A DNA stretch of 64,000 bases from Apoderus coryli (lineage: Eukaryota; Arthropoda; Insecta; Coleoptera; Attelabidae), in contig OU452200.1 of assembly GCA_911728435.2 (NCBI GenBank), positions 682,001 through 746,000 on the forward strand, in the 5' to 3' direction. The stretch's first letter is position 1, and each line of letters begins with the position of its first letter. Below, piece by piece: positions 1 to 11,507 of the stretch. Under the pieces are notes generated by a model, which was not told where the DNA came from, made no database searches, and saw nothing but the letters and a program-made list of their open reading frames with translations. A program made the translations under genes and the position numbers.

Positions 1-404
1 AATAATTTTGTGGGACGTTTTTGGACCTGCAGGCCATTACATGTGAACACATTTCTACATATACTACACGTTATTAGAAAGGATTAAATGAGAGCGAAAT
101 TATTAATTCTCAGATGTAAATATCGCTTTACGCTATGAAACATTTTTCATTAAAATCTGTTTAAAATTGTATAAAGGTATGTGTATTTTGCACAAAAACA
201 AATTTCAATTAAAATTATAATTTTTATATTTACTGGTTTGTTTGATTTTATGAATTGCCAAAGGCGATTTAGACAAACATGTATTGTTAGGTCTATGAGG
301 ATTTTTGTTGACTCTTGACAGTAGAATAGAGCTTTTTCGCTTAAGAAAGTTTTGTCAGATCGATCAAACACGAGGTCCACTAATAAATAGAAGATCAACC
401 ATGG

Positions 405-1250
405 GTTCAAATCTTTCAAAAAACCGCAACCATCAGTATTCAGATCATTTGAATCTTAGGGATGATTCGGTAAGGCGCGCTTTGCATTTAGACCTGCATT
501 TCTATAATGTGTATAATGTGATTTCAACAGGATAGTGCGGCGACCCAGACCAGCATAAGTTCCGAACATTGGAAGAATAGGACTAAGCTATTTTCCAGAA
601 AATCGTCCAAATTGACTGAGCTAGAATAGATCGTCAGTAGAAACTTGGACCACTCTCTCGTTGATTCCAGTTAATTTTCTGGCAACTGTAATATGTCTTT
701 TGGAAACGATTTTATGATAAACACAAAACACACGAATGTTGTCCTAGTCTTAACTTCAAATCTTTGAGAAAGTCGAAACCACGAGCATTCTGATAATTTG
801 AGCTTTAATGACAATTCAGTTAAGGTCACTTTGCATTTAGATCTTCGTATCTATATAGTGTACAGGATAACGTATGTGATTTCAACAGGATAACGCGACA
901 AGCCGCACCATTCATGTATATCAGCGTAATTCCCGAACATTGGAAGAATAGGACGAAGCTATTTGCCAGATAAATCGTCCAAATTGGGTGAGCTATGTTA
1001 AAAAGGGCGGGTATCAACTTCCAAGAATGCATACAGTAGTATATTTGGGATAAAGGACACAACTTTGGTCTTCTGCCTACAGTTGATTGATTGATTTGGA
1101 TCATAACTATTTCAATGTGAAACATCAAGAGCAGAATCCATCGTCAGTAGAAACTAGGACGACTCTCTCGTTGATTATAGTTAATTTTGTGGCAACTGTA
1201 ATTTGCATTATGATTTTATGATAAATACAAAATGCAGTAACCTGGTGAAA
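405..1250. repeat. Imperfect tandem duplication, two units
   Basis: Two diverged direct copies follow each other, the first at about 405-740 and the second at about 758-1240. Both run through the same landmarks in the same order: a GTGATTTCAACAGGATA block (near 518 and 871), a CATTGGAAGAATAGGAC block (near 565 and 936), a TCGTCAGTAGAAACT block and a final TGGCAACTGTAAT block. The second copy has about 140 extra bases inserted near 990-1130. No coding potential was recognised. It may be a local satellite-like duplication or part of an unknown element. Confidence 0.7.
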
Positions 1251-1284
1251 GTTGTCCCAACTTCAATTAGACAGGTTTACGAGA

Positions 1285-2375
1285 ATTATTTATTTATTTA
1301 GATTACATCTACCCAGACAAACAGCAGAAACATCCAATTACAGGGCAGGTACATTTCAAAACGATAAAATTAACATAAATACACGTTTCAAAATTATAAA
1401 TAATACAAATATTACAATCTCAAAAAATAGTCAAAATTAGAATGGTTTAACAACAAATATTTATTTAAAAAACACATCAATATCGTTACTCACCGAGTCA
1501 CAAACAGAACACATCTCAAACAATGGCGAAAAGAGCAACAAGTTGGTACGTGCGGTAGGCAAGTAAAAGCTAGAACCATACCATGTATGTGGGGCATGAA
1601 AAGGTATCATCGAAAGTAGGTCTGGAGAGTCAATGATGCCATTCACGATTTTGAATAGGAACAGGAGTGAGGCATATTCTCTACGCTTATCAAGAGGCAC
1701 AAAATTAAAACGCCCAGAAGTTCGTCATGGGGAAATCCCATGGTTGGATACACTCCGTCACACTTAAACCACAAATATTTCACAAATCTTCGCTGAATCA
1801 TCTCTAAGCTATTTGAGTGCAACGCATAACCAGGACTCCACACAACAGACGCATATTCCAATTTCGATCTAACGAAGGAATTATACATAAGAGTTTTAGG
1901 TGACACAAAATGCTTTGTATTTCTCATAACAAAACCCAGACTCTTATAGGAAGACGAAACCACATCAATCACATGCTCCACAAAACTAAGTTTAGCGTCA
2001 AAGAGCACCCCCAGATCCTTAACCTCATCGCATATTTTAAGCGGAACAGAGTCAATGTTATACACAAATTTTATTGGATTTACCTTACGAGTAAAAGTTA
2101 CAGAACAACTCTTATCCAAATTAAGGGCAAGCCTGTTTTGAATGCACCAGTCAAGCAGTACATTCAGATCATTCTGCAATTGAAGACAGTCAGAATTTGA
2201 GGTAATCAGTGAATAAACCTTAAAATCATCAGCAAAGAGTAGGGAGGGACATTTCACGCCATTAACAATGTCATTAATAAAACACATAAATAAGAGGGGA
2301 CCCAACACAGAACCCTGCGGCACTCCAGGTGTTGCACGGATAATACCAGGAAAATCCTCGGATTCAGCAGGATGT
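1285..2375 (-). mobile_element. 5'-truncated LINE, reverse transcriptase C-terminal half
   Basis: Read on the minus strand, this is a non-LTR retrotransposon that begins inside the reverse transcriptase at about 2375. The first long frame (2323 down to 1643, open a little further upstream) carries the PQGSVLGPLLF motif of RT domain 4 and the FADD catalytic box (near 2231). It is followed by the KSLGFVMRNTK and LEYASVVW segments of the thumb. A frameshift near 1690 moves the C-terminus to 1461-1700 (RREYASLLFLFKIVNG). A TAAATAAATAAATAA-type tail near 1285-1297 marks the 3' end. The sequence resembles Jockey/CR1-like LINEs, but the clade is not settled. It is non-functional because of truncation and frameshift. 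Confidence 0.85.
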
Positions 2376-3200
2376 TAACTCAAATAATCTCCATGCATAT
2401 TGTTTTAATATACATAGTGCTGACCAAACCCAAATCCACCCCCTATATACTCAATTTTTCAATATTTACAATTTCCTATCTCAAGATGCAGACTGCAGCA
2501 AAAAAATCTAATACCATTTTGATCTTTCTTATAAGTAGTAATATATTTCTCAACACAGGCGCATCAATTTTAAATATTAAACCCATTTCGGTGGCAGTAC
2601 CCACCCACCCTTTTTCACACCCATAAAAATGGCAATATTAAATTCTTCTCTTTCCCAACGTTTCTAGTTCGAGCTGAAACCGGTTGATTCGTATATATGC
2701 CAGGCAGAAAACGGTATTTTAAAAGGCCATCAAGGGTGTATGCTGCTGTATGGCATTTCCATTCCCGGTTTCTAATATTAATAAAGTACGAAAAGTCATA
2801 ATATACATGCACTACACGACTGTGATGTATGCTATATTTTGCGTGGACAGGTCATGACTATATCCGTTGTGCGGCCAATTATGACTACACACAGACAACT
2901 GGGTCAATTATTTTTGAAAACAAAATTACTTTTTCTGTTTGCAGTTAATTTTATTTACAACTTTCTGCCTGCTGTACCTACACAGGATTTCCCGAAAAAT
3001 GTGGCAAATCTGAATCTGATAGGACATGAAAAAATAAGATGACAAGTTTCTATGATTTTTTTTCGTACAGGCCAGGCCTCCCTTTCGGAGATATAGGCCC
3101 CTACATGGCACAGTTGAAAATCGGGTTGGGACAAAAAATAAAACTTTAATTTGAATTTTGGGATTTCGATCGAGAAGAGCAATCGGTTTATTCGCTGTTT
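2376..3200. other. No gene recognised
   Basis: AT-rich sequence without a convincing coding region. Short open frames here on both strands show no recognisable motif. Confidence 0.5.
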
Positions 3201-3204
3201 GGCC

Positions 3205-5127
3205 GAGGCAAGGAACAAAACAAAGACTGTATGGAATATATTGAGTGAATATACAGGTAGACACGCGAAACAGCGGCGGAACTTGACAATATCTCAGAAT
3301 GATAAAATAATAATCAATAATCCCACTGAGGTTGCATCGGCCTTCTGTTTGTATTTTTCTACGGTCATTCAAGCTAGATTGACCTCTCATTTTGGCGGAG
3401 GCTTTTCAGCATCATGTACTATGTGTCCGCTTAATCCTCGGAGTATGTTTTCTCTCCGGTGTCTTCGCATGATGTGGCTAGAACAATCAATAACTTCCCA
3501 AATAAAGGGTCCACTGGTATGGATTGTATTCCTATTAAAATATTTAAACATTCCTTAGATATGCTCTCCCCTGTAATAGCCGAGTTACTAAACATGTCGA
3601 TACAATGCGGGATATTTCCAGATCAATTAAAAAATGTCCTCATTATCCCTATATATAAAAAGGTAATGAACTAGCGCTGGAGAATATTTGAATTTTCAAA
3701 ATTTACTAACGTTTTGAGTGAAAGTCAACACGGCTTCAGGGAGGGTTTTTCAACGGAAACCTGTACACTTCAGTTCATTCAGAGAGTGCACGATCTGATG
3801 GACGGAGGTTTTTATGTTGTGGCGTTCCTGTTTGACCTGTTGAATGCGTTCGATGTGGTTGACAGAGATTTCCTGTGTACAAAGCTGGAGACTCTTGGGT
3901 TACGTGGGTCGATTAACAGATGGATTCGATCATATTTAACAAATAGACGAATAGCGGCTGGGGTTGAGTCGGTAGTGTCAGAGTCGCGGAGCATCGGTTT
4001 GGAAACTTCTCAGGGCAGTGCACTTGGACCTTTGCTCTTTCTGCTTTTTATCAATGATCTTTCAGCTAATATCACACACGGTTCCCTTTATCTGTATGCA
4101 GATGACACAACCATATTGTTGTCCGACAAGGATTCTGAGATTCTGGAGCGGAAGATCAATGCTACACTTTATGAGTTCCAGGTGCGGTGCAGGAAAAACA
4201 AACTGATCATAAACTATGGTAAGACCGTGGCACTGCCCTTCAATAGATATAAATCATCAAATATAGAAATTAAATTCAATCACGTTCTTTTGCCATTATA
4301 AAGGTCGGCGAAATTGCTGGGGGTGCTTGTGGATGACAAACTGGACTGGGTAACGCATATCAACGCCGTTTGCAGTAAACTGAATAAGAATCTATACTTA
4401 CTTCGATCTCTAAGAGGATTCATGGATACCCCATCTCTTATTTCTGTTTATTATGCTTTAATCTATTCAGTGATTGCATACAATATTGTGATTTGGGGTA
4501 GAAGTGTTGAAATTGACAGGGTCTTTGTGCTGCAGAAGCGAGCGGTGAGATGCATCTTTAATATCCCGTTTCTAGGAACATGTAGAGATACATTTAAAAA
4601 ACATAAGTTGCTTACAGTCACTTCAATATATTTGTACAAACTACTGTGTTACACATTCAAAAACAGAAACATCACGCCTACTTGTGGCATTAATCATCAA
4701 CATTTTACACGTGGACGAGATCGCCTGTTTCTGCCCAGACCCAATCATAAGTTTTATAAGAAATCACCGCATTACTCTGGGCGATATTTTTATAATCTTC
4801 TTCCGGAAGACATAAGAGTTTGTCAGACAGAGGGTAAATTTAAAACTAAACTAAAGGCTCTCCTTAATTCTAACACGATCTATAGCCTTCATGAATGGAG
4901 ACATCGTAGATTGTTTTTTTAGTGTTTTTGTGTTTAATTTATATAACTGCAACGGCATAGGTGTATTCAAATTTTAGATTGTGACGTGTTTGTTTATTGC
5001 CTTGTGTTATAAGGAACGAGGTTGAATGTAGCTATGGATCATTTATTGTATTGTGTAGTAAAACTATGACGTGTCTATACAACGTTTGGTATGACTTCTG
5101 ACAGAATAAAGATATTATTATTATTAA
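3205..5127 (+). mobile_element. Decayed LINE, linker to 3' tail
   Basis: A plus-strand non-LTR retrotransposon in several frames. The pre-RT linker (from about 3205, KTKTVWNILSEYTG) leads into the RT fingers at 3459-3674 (GSTGMDCIPIKI), after a frameshift near 3450. A small deletion precedes 3714-4301, which holds QHGFREGFSTE, the first catalytic Asp region (LFDLLNAFDVVD), SQGSALGPLLF and the catalytic YADD (LYLYADDTTIL, near 4090). A further frame change leads to the thumb and C-terminal segment at 4314-4922. A roughly 190-bp 3' UTR ends in a (TAT/ATT)n tail at 5112-5127. The endonuclease part is missing. It is probably CR1/Jockey-like and not functional. Confidence 0.85.
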
Positions 5128-5869
5128 TGATTTTCGAACACTTTTATCACTGATGGTTAGTTTTACCCAAAAATAGGACATAGCATTTTGACAACTTCTC
5201 TTCCATCACATCTGGTTTTAGAGATATCCTGCAAAATAATGGTATTTGAATCACCCTATGTAAGGTAAATTTGCTACAATACATAAAATATTACAATTTA
5301 CGGCATAGTGATTGCTTAAAATGTTTCTAACAAATAAAGCGCTAACCAACGTTTTCCAAATTGCACATTTTATGATTGCATTAAAAATTTACGTATCAAA
5401 AACTTCATCTCTATCCCTCAACTGCTGCTATCACGTCCCAGTCTTCTATCGCTTTTTCTTATACTCCCAGTGGGTTTTTTTTTATTTAATAATAGGACGA
5501 ATCTAGTCGTAAAACTTGTACACAAAATTAGGTGCACAACGTATTTATGAAAAAAATAACAGTTTTCCTGCCATAAATTTGCAATGAGAGGGAGAAAAGA
5601 TATATCGCCATTGCCAGTGTGGCTCTATAACATAGAGACGATTGCTCTACCTGTCATTTAAGTTCTTAAACAACGCGAAGAAAAAAAACAGGAGGAGTAG
5701 GAGTATCGTAGCGAAGTGGAGAGTAAAAGTTTATGACTCCCAGGTGGCTACTGTTTGGCTGCTTGATACGTGGTTCGTGAAAACTGTCACTTAAATCGCA
5801 TTATTTATAGGATGGACATGGTTTTAGCGTATAATTATAAGCGAATATAGGCATTCAATAAGTTCGTAG
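5128..5869. other. No gene recognised
   Basis: AT-rich DNA with no coding signal beyond short random frames. A purine-rich patch lies near 5680-5720. Confidence 0.5.
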
Positions 5870-6010
5870 GAAAAGTAAGAAAAAGCCAAAATTTTGACAT
5901 AACTCGATTCTATTATTCAACATAATTGCCTTCGAGGGCAATACAACGATTTTCCAACTCTTCAATCCCACTTTTATAGTACGATTTCTCGGGTATGGGA
6001 CCGCCTCTTC
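5870..6010 (-). pseudogene. Mariner-like transposase C-terminal fragment
   Basis: On the minus strand, about 25 codons read EKSYYKSGIEELENRCIAL and then EGNYVE before a TAA at 5913-5915. This is the usual C-terminal end of a Tc1/mariner-family transposase (a ...W..CI.L.G.YVE type ending). Beyond the stop, the sequence TCTTACTTTTCCTACGAAC resembles the terminal region of such elements. Upstream codons are out of frame. Only the 3' end of the element survives; the DDE catalytic core is absent. Confidence 0.6.
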
Positions 6011-7514
6011 TGATCCATTTGTTACAGGATAACTAGGAACATACTGTTGTTGTGGATATGATCTTCGTCCCAGCTTGCAGTCTACTAAGATTGACAGTAA
6101 ATCACATTACGGAAGTCATCGAAAATAACAGCGATTTGTAAATATGTAAATTTTAAAAATCGCGACATTTTACTAATAAAACCCAGGAGAAAAGTGTGTG
6201 TAAAATTCTTATAATAACTATAACGACAAAAGAAAAGTATGAATCCAAACTTGAGTGTGAATTTCATCATCATTAAAAAAAATGGAAACTGGAACAAAAA
6301 TAATAAAGTTCTATCTATCTGCTATAATATACTTTCGATATTTTTTTTATCGTTTTCCATGTCATTAAGAATATTAAACTCGATCGTACTCGAAGAGCTT
6401 CTTGCTGCTATGTGAAAAGAGTGACAATTTTTTTGTCATAACACAATCTTTTGACGAAAACTTTTCAGTTTTCAATAGATATACCTACACAATCTTAATT
6501 TATCCCCATTGGGTTTAGTTTATGTCTTTTGTCATTTCAGTGTGATTTTGCAAACAGAGGCGAGAGAAATGCCGTTACCAGGTTTTTTTCTCATCTCGAT
6601 ATACTTTGTTGCTTCTCGGAGTCTCCGTCATATCCGTTGAAATAATAATGGAGAATATTCCAGGGTTGTATTTAGTAGTATAATAGGGTAGAATCTCTGA
6701 TAAATCAGCAACCTTTCTGACATGAAACAGTCCTTGAGCTTATAGGAGAATGCAGATAAAAGGTGTGGTGCGTACACAGAAAGCTTATATTATATATATA
6801 TACGAGTATATACTCTAGAATGATAATCACGTAGTACAAAAATGTAACCAAAAGTGTAGAGCTGTCCATAATGCGCATGATCACCAATATCTTATTTTTC
6901 AACAGGACCGGCTTTGATTAAATGTAATATTACTGTTATGTTATAGGTATATTTAAAACTAAATTTTACCATTTGGTAACATTCAAATAAAAAAATGGAA
7001 TAAAGGAATTTAAGAAATAAAAAATTACATTAAATATCTAAATACTTTATTGTCTAACAGGTACAACCAATAATAATAAATCTAAGCAGAAACGAGAAAT
7101 AAGTAAAAATTCTAATACTGGAAAATACCTTAAGGACATGAGCATTCTAATTATTTATTTTATTATTATATAATATTTGTTTGTTTATACAACCACCTTA
7201 GGCGTCTTACCTCTCTACAGCCTTCAAAGAAGAGGTGCAAGAAACAGTGACTTCACAAATATTTTCCGTGTCCATGTAAACCACTTCCATATCATCCGTA
7301 CTACTCGCAATAGTATTTTGTCACAAGAGAACTTGTATTCTCAGCAATTTCATGGAGGATTCTATAATTAAGTATATTCCAGTTTAACAACAGAATTCAA
7401 ACGAACTTTGTATACCTACACAACGTAGGAAATATATTCTTGACATACATATCATGCATTTTTGACAGACTGTTTTTAAGTAAACATTGTCTTGATATCA
7501 AACGATTAAGAATT
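6011..7514. other. No confident gene; one possible minus-strand exon
   Basis: Mostly AT-rich sequence without recognisable genes. On the minus strand, about 7295-7215 can be read as an acidic segment (MEVVYMDTENICEVTV) ending at a donor-like AG|GTAAGA. It lies just downstream of the THAP exon, so it could be a following exon, but no in-frame acceptor was found. Confidence 0.3.
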
Positions 7515-7705
7515 TAACTTCCACTCACATTTACATAATCTCTTCTTTTCAACAAAAGTTTGGGAACTGCATCGGGTACGAGGGTGATCCTCTTGCCGTC
7601 TTCTCTACAAATGATATCTTCTGCAGCGAAATGCTTACTGCATATGACATTCCCATCACATACATTTTCTGTACTAGGATCCCAATGCCCGCATCCAAAC
7701 ATCAT
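7515..7705 (-). pseudogene. THAP zinc-finger domain exon, C-terminal half
   Basis: The minus strand encodes about 60 residues with the second half of a THAP DNA-binding domain: a Trp (HWDPSTEN), the zinc-ligand C-x2-H signature in VICSKHF, and the terminal AVPKL motif (AVPT box in the family). The exon ends at a strong donor, AAT|GTGAGT (7516-7521 region). A possible acceptor, TACTCATTTTTAG, lies about 20 bases upstream of the first Met, but the frame from it meets a TGA at once. The first half of the domain (the C-x2-4-C ligands) is not seen nearby. It could be an exon of a real gene with distant neighbours or a remnant of a THAP-bearing transposon; I infer a stranded exon. Confidence 0.5.
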
Positions 7706-8699
7706 GTCTTTTTTTTGTCAAGCTAAAAATGAGTATCATCATCATATTGACTCAAACTGAGACTGTTAGAAACCCGAAACAATAACTTACTGAGAATATT
7801 TAATACCAGGAATGAGACCTTCATTTTTACAGCACAACACTATACACCTCATTGTTTGTTAAATAAACGAACTAAAACCAAAATAACAAATATTAAAAAC
7901 AATTCTAATCACAAATAGGTATATCTATCAACAATTAAAATATATCACGGATAAAACCATAACTCAATTATAAAACCTATCTGAATTGTTGTGAAGCCGA
8001 CTCTGACAGATATTCCCACTACGACAAACGTCATTTGCGAAAACAGACGCTGTTGCGAAATCTCCTAAATTTAATAAGATTTGGAAAAAAATGTTTCGTT
8101 CATATTGCTGAAAACTCAACAGTATGCAATTTTACCGATAACATTTAATTATTTGATTTTGTCAAGCAGTTTCGTATGACGCAACATATGGATTTATTTA
8201 TAAAACAGAGATGTCGCATAAATTCTGTAAGGCGAACGACAAAATAGTTTTAAATATGGCAGCTCTGTACTGAAAATAAGATACTGAGGAGCATGCGTAG
8301 ATCGTCAAAACTCTGCATACCCGTTACACTTTTTGGTATTCGGCTGGATTTAATTAGCATTCTAGAGTACATACATAATATAAGATTTCTATGGGTACGT
8401 ACCATCACTACTTCAAGTGTCTTATTAAATAATATTTTTAAGGTTGTTAAGTCAAGCTTGCGCCATCTTTTGTAGGATGTGTTACACCGAATTCGTAGGT
8501 ACTACAGTGAGTATAAGTCACTGTAGTAGGTACCTAAGCGAAAGTTGAACAAAGCAACATATAAGAATGGTACAACGAAAGGGAACTGTAATATTTAAGA
8601 AGGTACTACATTCTACATTGTGGTACTACTTGTAAATTATAATATTAACACAAGATGGCGGAACGTGTACGTATTGTAACATTAAAAAATGTTGTATTT
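7706..8699. other. No gene recognised; small hairpin inside
   Basis: AT-rich sequence with no coding region that I recognise. A short inverted repeat is present at about 8495-8535: GGTACTACAGTGA is answered by TCACTGTAGTAGGTACC after a 7-base loop. Confidence 0.5.
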
Positions 8700-8938
8700 C
8701 TCATTTTTGACCAAAGGTCAACCTTTTTCGACACCTGAAGAAGCGGTTGCTGCATTCAGAATGCATGTTTTGGAGATACCACAATCAGAGTGGCAAAATT
8801 GCTTCGACACTTGGTTCAAACGCATGCAAAAGTGTATAGATCTTCATGGGGAATATTTTGAAAGACAATAAACTGATTTTCGATGATTAATATTTGTTTT
8901 TGTTCTCTAATACCGAAATATAAAAGCCAACCCTCGTA
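8700..8938 (+). pseudogene. Mariner transposase C-terminus plus 3' terminal repeat
   Basis: The plus-strand frame ending at 8871 encodes GQPFSTPEEAVAAFRMHV, then LEIPQSEWQNCFDTWFKR and LHGEYFERQ. This is the C-terminal end of a mariner transposase. About 65 bp after the stop comes ACCGAAATATAAAAGCCAACCCTCG followed by TA (8914-8940). That end closely matches the terminal repeat of the foldback mariner at 13774-14430, so both belong to the same family. Everything upstream of the RGQ.FSTPEEAV segment is lost, including the catalytic core. Confidence 0.8.
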
Positions 8939-9445
8939 TGCTGATGATGATGAATTTAATGAAATTGTATTTTAAATATCTTAACAATTATGTTAAGAAG
9001 GTTGAACTTTTGAGTACTAATAACAAATCTGCTATTGGTATAAGACTTAGTTAATTTGAACCTATCAGGCACAACAATTGCAAAAGCTCTATATAAAAAG
9101 CTTCCGCAATATCGTCGGCAAACATTTGAAAAATGCGAATTTCTCTGTTTCTATCACACAATTCAAGCTATAAATAAATAACGATTTTAAGGCAATTTCG
9201 GATGGCATTTGTAGTGTTACAGCTACACAAACAAATCTCCGGACCCAGTCGCCAAACAAACATCATGAATTGTTTATTGGTTAATCAGACCGGTGTAGGT
9301 GGAAGATATTCCACCAGCGATTGAAAATATTCGATCTCAATGAATATAATAATTTAGTATACAAAGAGAAAATACGAAGTGAAAGTTGAATAACATTATA
9401 TATAGAAGCCAATGAAGTAAACGAACGTCTGTAAGTTGGAAAAAA

Positions 9446-9522
9446 CATTCGCGTCAGGTGGGAATCGAACCTACGTCTCATGCTTTCCGGGCATTTGCTT
9501 TTACAGTTAAGCTACTGGTGAT
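9446..9522 (-). tRNA. tRNA-like sequence (pseudogene or SINE head)
   Basis: The minus strand folds as an imperfect cloverleaf. The D arm is GCTT/AAGC, the anticodon arm ATGC/GCAT has loop CCGGAAA (anticodon position GGA), and the T arm has loop TTCGATT between GTAGG and CCCAC. The acceptor stem pairs in only about four of seven positions, position 33 is C rather than U, and the long variable arm expected of tRNA-Ser is missing. It is therefore a tRNA-derived pseudogene or SINE promoter region rather than a working tRNA. A-box-like and B-box-like (GGTTCGATTCC) promoter elements remain. Confidence 0.4.
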
Positions 9523-9892
9523 ACTAGTGCTTAAACGCGATTTTTACACCGATATCCCCTCCAACTCACAATTTAGTATCTACCTAAATAGTTTTAATAG
9601 CTAAGTAATCACAAATTAAGATTCAATTTAATTCTAGATACTTTTAGATGGTAGTAGTATCAAAAAATATTCCAATTCGAAATAAACATGAAGTGAAATG
9701 TTTATTTTTTTAATTTGCGCACTTTTTATAATATCTATGCTCCATTCACCTTTGTTTGACATGGGCAAATTTCTCATTCAAATGTTAAGAAAATTAACGC
9801 TGTCTTGCGGTGTTCCGCAACTGAAGAGGCGAATCGAAGTCGAAACAGTAGAATTATGTCTTCTCCAACAGAAAGTGAAAAACTTTGACTGG

Positions 9893-11202
9893 CTAGATAT
9901 TTCCAGTTAGTGTATCAGAAAACGTATTGGACAATGTCCAAAACATGTTTCTGTTGCGTGTGACCAAGGTGTCAATAAAATGAATTTTATTGACGAAAAC
10001 TGGTTTTGAATTTGGTTTTAAGAACAATTCTACTTTGGTTTTGTTATAGTGACCTAAATTATCTTTAGAAACTTCCGGATATTTTTGATTTAACATATCT
10101 AGTGATAAAATTTCTGATGTTTCTTCTGAACTGATTGTGTTACAAATACTATTTATTAGAATATCCCACAGGCCAAATGTCTCAATCCAATCAATTCCAA
10201 GAAGATCTAAACCCTTTGTTGATGAAACGAAGCAACTCATTTCTGATGATTTTTGGTTTAAACATACCTAGCATTGGATTCTTCCAAGTAATGCTACTTT
10301 TTGCTTTGAAGCAATTGTATGTATGCAATTTGGTCTGTTTGAATGATGACAGGTTTTCCTATTTTAAACCAAGATTATTCATCAATGATAGTGATATATC
10401 TGATGCTGAATCAAACTGTAACGTAATGTATTGTTGATTTATTTCCAAATCAATGTATTTTCTGGCTGAAAATGTGATTTGATCAACAAAAATTGTGTTT
10501 GATTTTGTGAGTTTATTGTTCATGAAATTCTTCTTGGTCTGACTGTTGTATGGTTTTTTCTTTATGACCGGCTTTACCACAATCTTTACACATGTGTTTA
10601 GAAAATATACAAAATTTCTTGAAATGCATACCTCCACATTGCCAACACGGAGTGTTCGATTTTTTACATCATGATGTAACCTTATGAACTTGTGGTGTTG
10701 TGTTCTTCTCCTGTACAAGTGCAGTGTCACTTTTCAAACTAGCTATTTTGTGGCATTTGTCAACCTAGGTCTTCTAATGAAATGTCGTCCCGTTCGTATT
10801 TGTCAATTTTAGATAGCAAACGTGTTGCGATATCAGTGTAATCCATTGATTTTAAACCTATGATAAACATGAGGCATTTAAATTGATTCTCGTTCAGCTT
10901 TTTGTGTTCAAAAGCTTCACATTGTTTGTTTACAATGCCAGCATAGGTAGAAAAATCATCAAGTTCATTTTTACTAAGCTGAAGACACATATATCTTATG
11001 CTAAAGAGTGAAGACTGTTTGCCGAACAATTTCTTTAAAATGCTTATTGTGTCTGAAAATTTTATGTCACGTGCATGTTTCGGTAGAATAAAATTGCTAT
11101 ATTTTTCATGAGCAGACGTACTTAAATTTCGAAGCAGAAATCTAACTCTAGCTGAATCATCTAATTTTGAACCATCTATTAAAAATAAATCTTCATGCTT
11201 TT
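9893..11202 (-). mobile_element. Ty3/Gypsy fragment: gag, protease, start of pol
   Basis: Minus strand, in order. 11200-10760 is a gag-like segment (KLDDSARVRFLLRNL, then FSDTISILKKLFGKQSSLF and DDFSTYAGIVN), typical of insect Ty3/Gypsy gag. 10730-10359 covers the nucleocapsid/protease junction with a protease motif LQFDSASDISL, where the expected D-T/S-G active site is altered to DSAS. 10240-9893 covers the linker before RT (GLDLLGIDWIE, then KPNSKPVF). Frameshifts separate the three parts. The RT, RNase H, integrase and both LTRs are absent. The 5' end stops at a (TAA)n tract near 11203, where another element joins. It cannot be functional. Confidence 0.8.
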
Positions 11203-11223
11203 TATAATAATAATAATAATAAT
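11203..11223. repeat. (TAA)n microsatellite
   Basis: About seven ATA/TAA units sit exactly at the border between the Gypsy fragment on the left and the 5' side of a LINE 3' fragment on the right. Confidence 0.8.
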
Positions 11224-11507
11224 CTCGAGATAGAAATAAAACGAATGTGGAATACAAAAACTAAAATCTTGCCCGTGGTCCTGGGTGCTACTGGCACTGT
11301 ATCCTGCTCACTCCAAAAATTCATAGACGAAATACCAGGTAAACACTTCATTTTAGAACTTCAAAAAACAGCAATTCTAGGAACCTCTCATATAGTGCGC
11401 AAAATATTATCGTAAAACCAACCACCCTTTGGAAACCTGATAGTTTCTCGGGTGGATAAGGTAAAAACCAGTAGATAAAGCTGAGAAATAATAATAATAA
11501 TAATAAT
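11224..11507 (+). mobile_element. LINE 3'-terminal fragment with (AAT)n tail
   Basis: The plus-strand frame encodes EIEIKRMWNTKTKILPVVLG, then ATGTVSCSLQKFI and LQKTAILGTSHIVRKILS, before a TAA at 11413-11415. This resembles the extreme C-terminus found in a group of arthropod LINE polyproteins; I do not name the clade. A short 3' UTR follows, ending in (AAT)n at 11486-11507. Only the last 60 or so codons survive. The same (AAT)n tract is also the 3' tail of the LINE on the opposite strand. Confidence 0.6.

Noticed and set aside
2926..3390. 154-codon minus-strand frame
   Set aside because: No motif, overlaps the start of the plus-strand LINE, and composition is not coding-like.
9828..9857. 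CTGAAGA ... GAAAC-A-GTA on the plus strand as an additional ribozyme-like copy
   Set aside because: Stem II has only three pairs including a wobble, no stem I forms, and the extra base typical of the other copies is missing. Kept only as a possible decayed relative.
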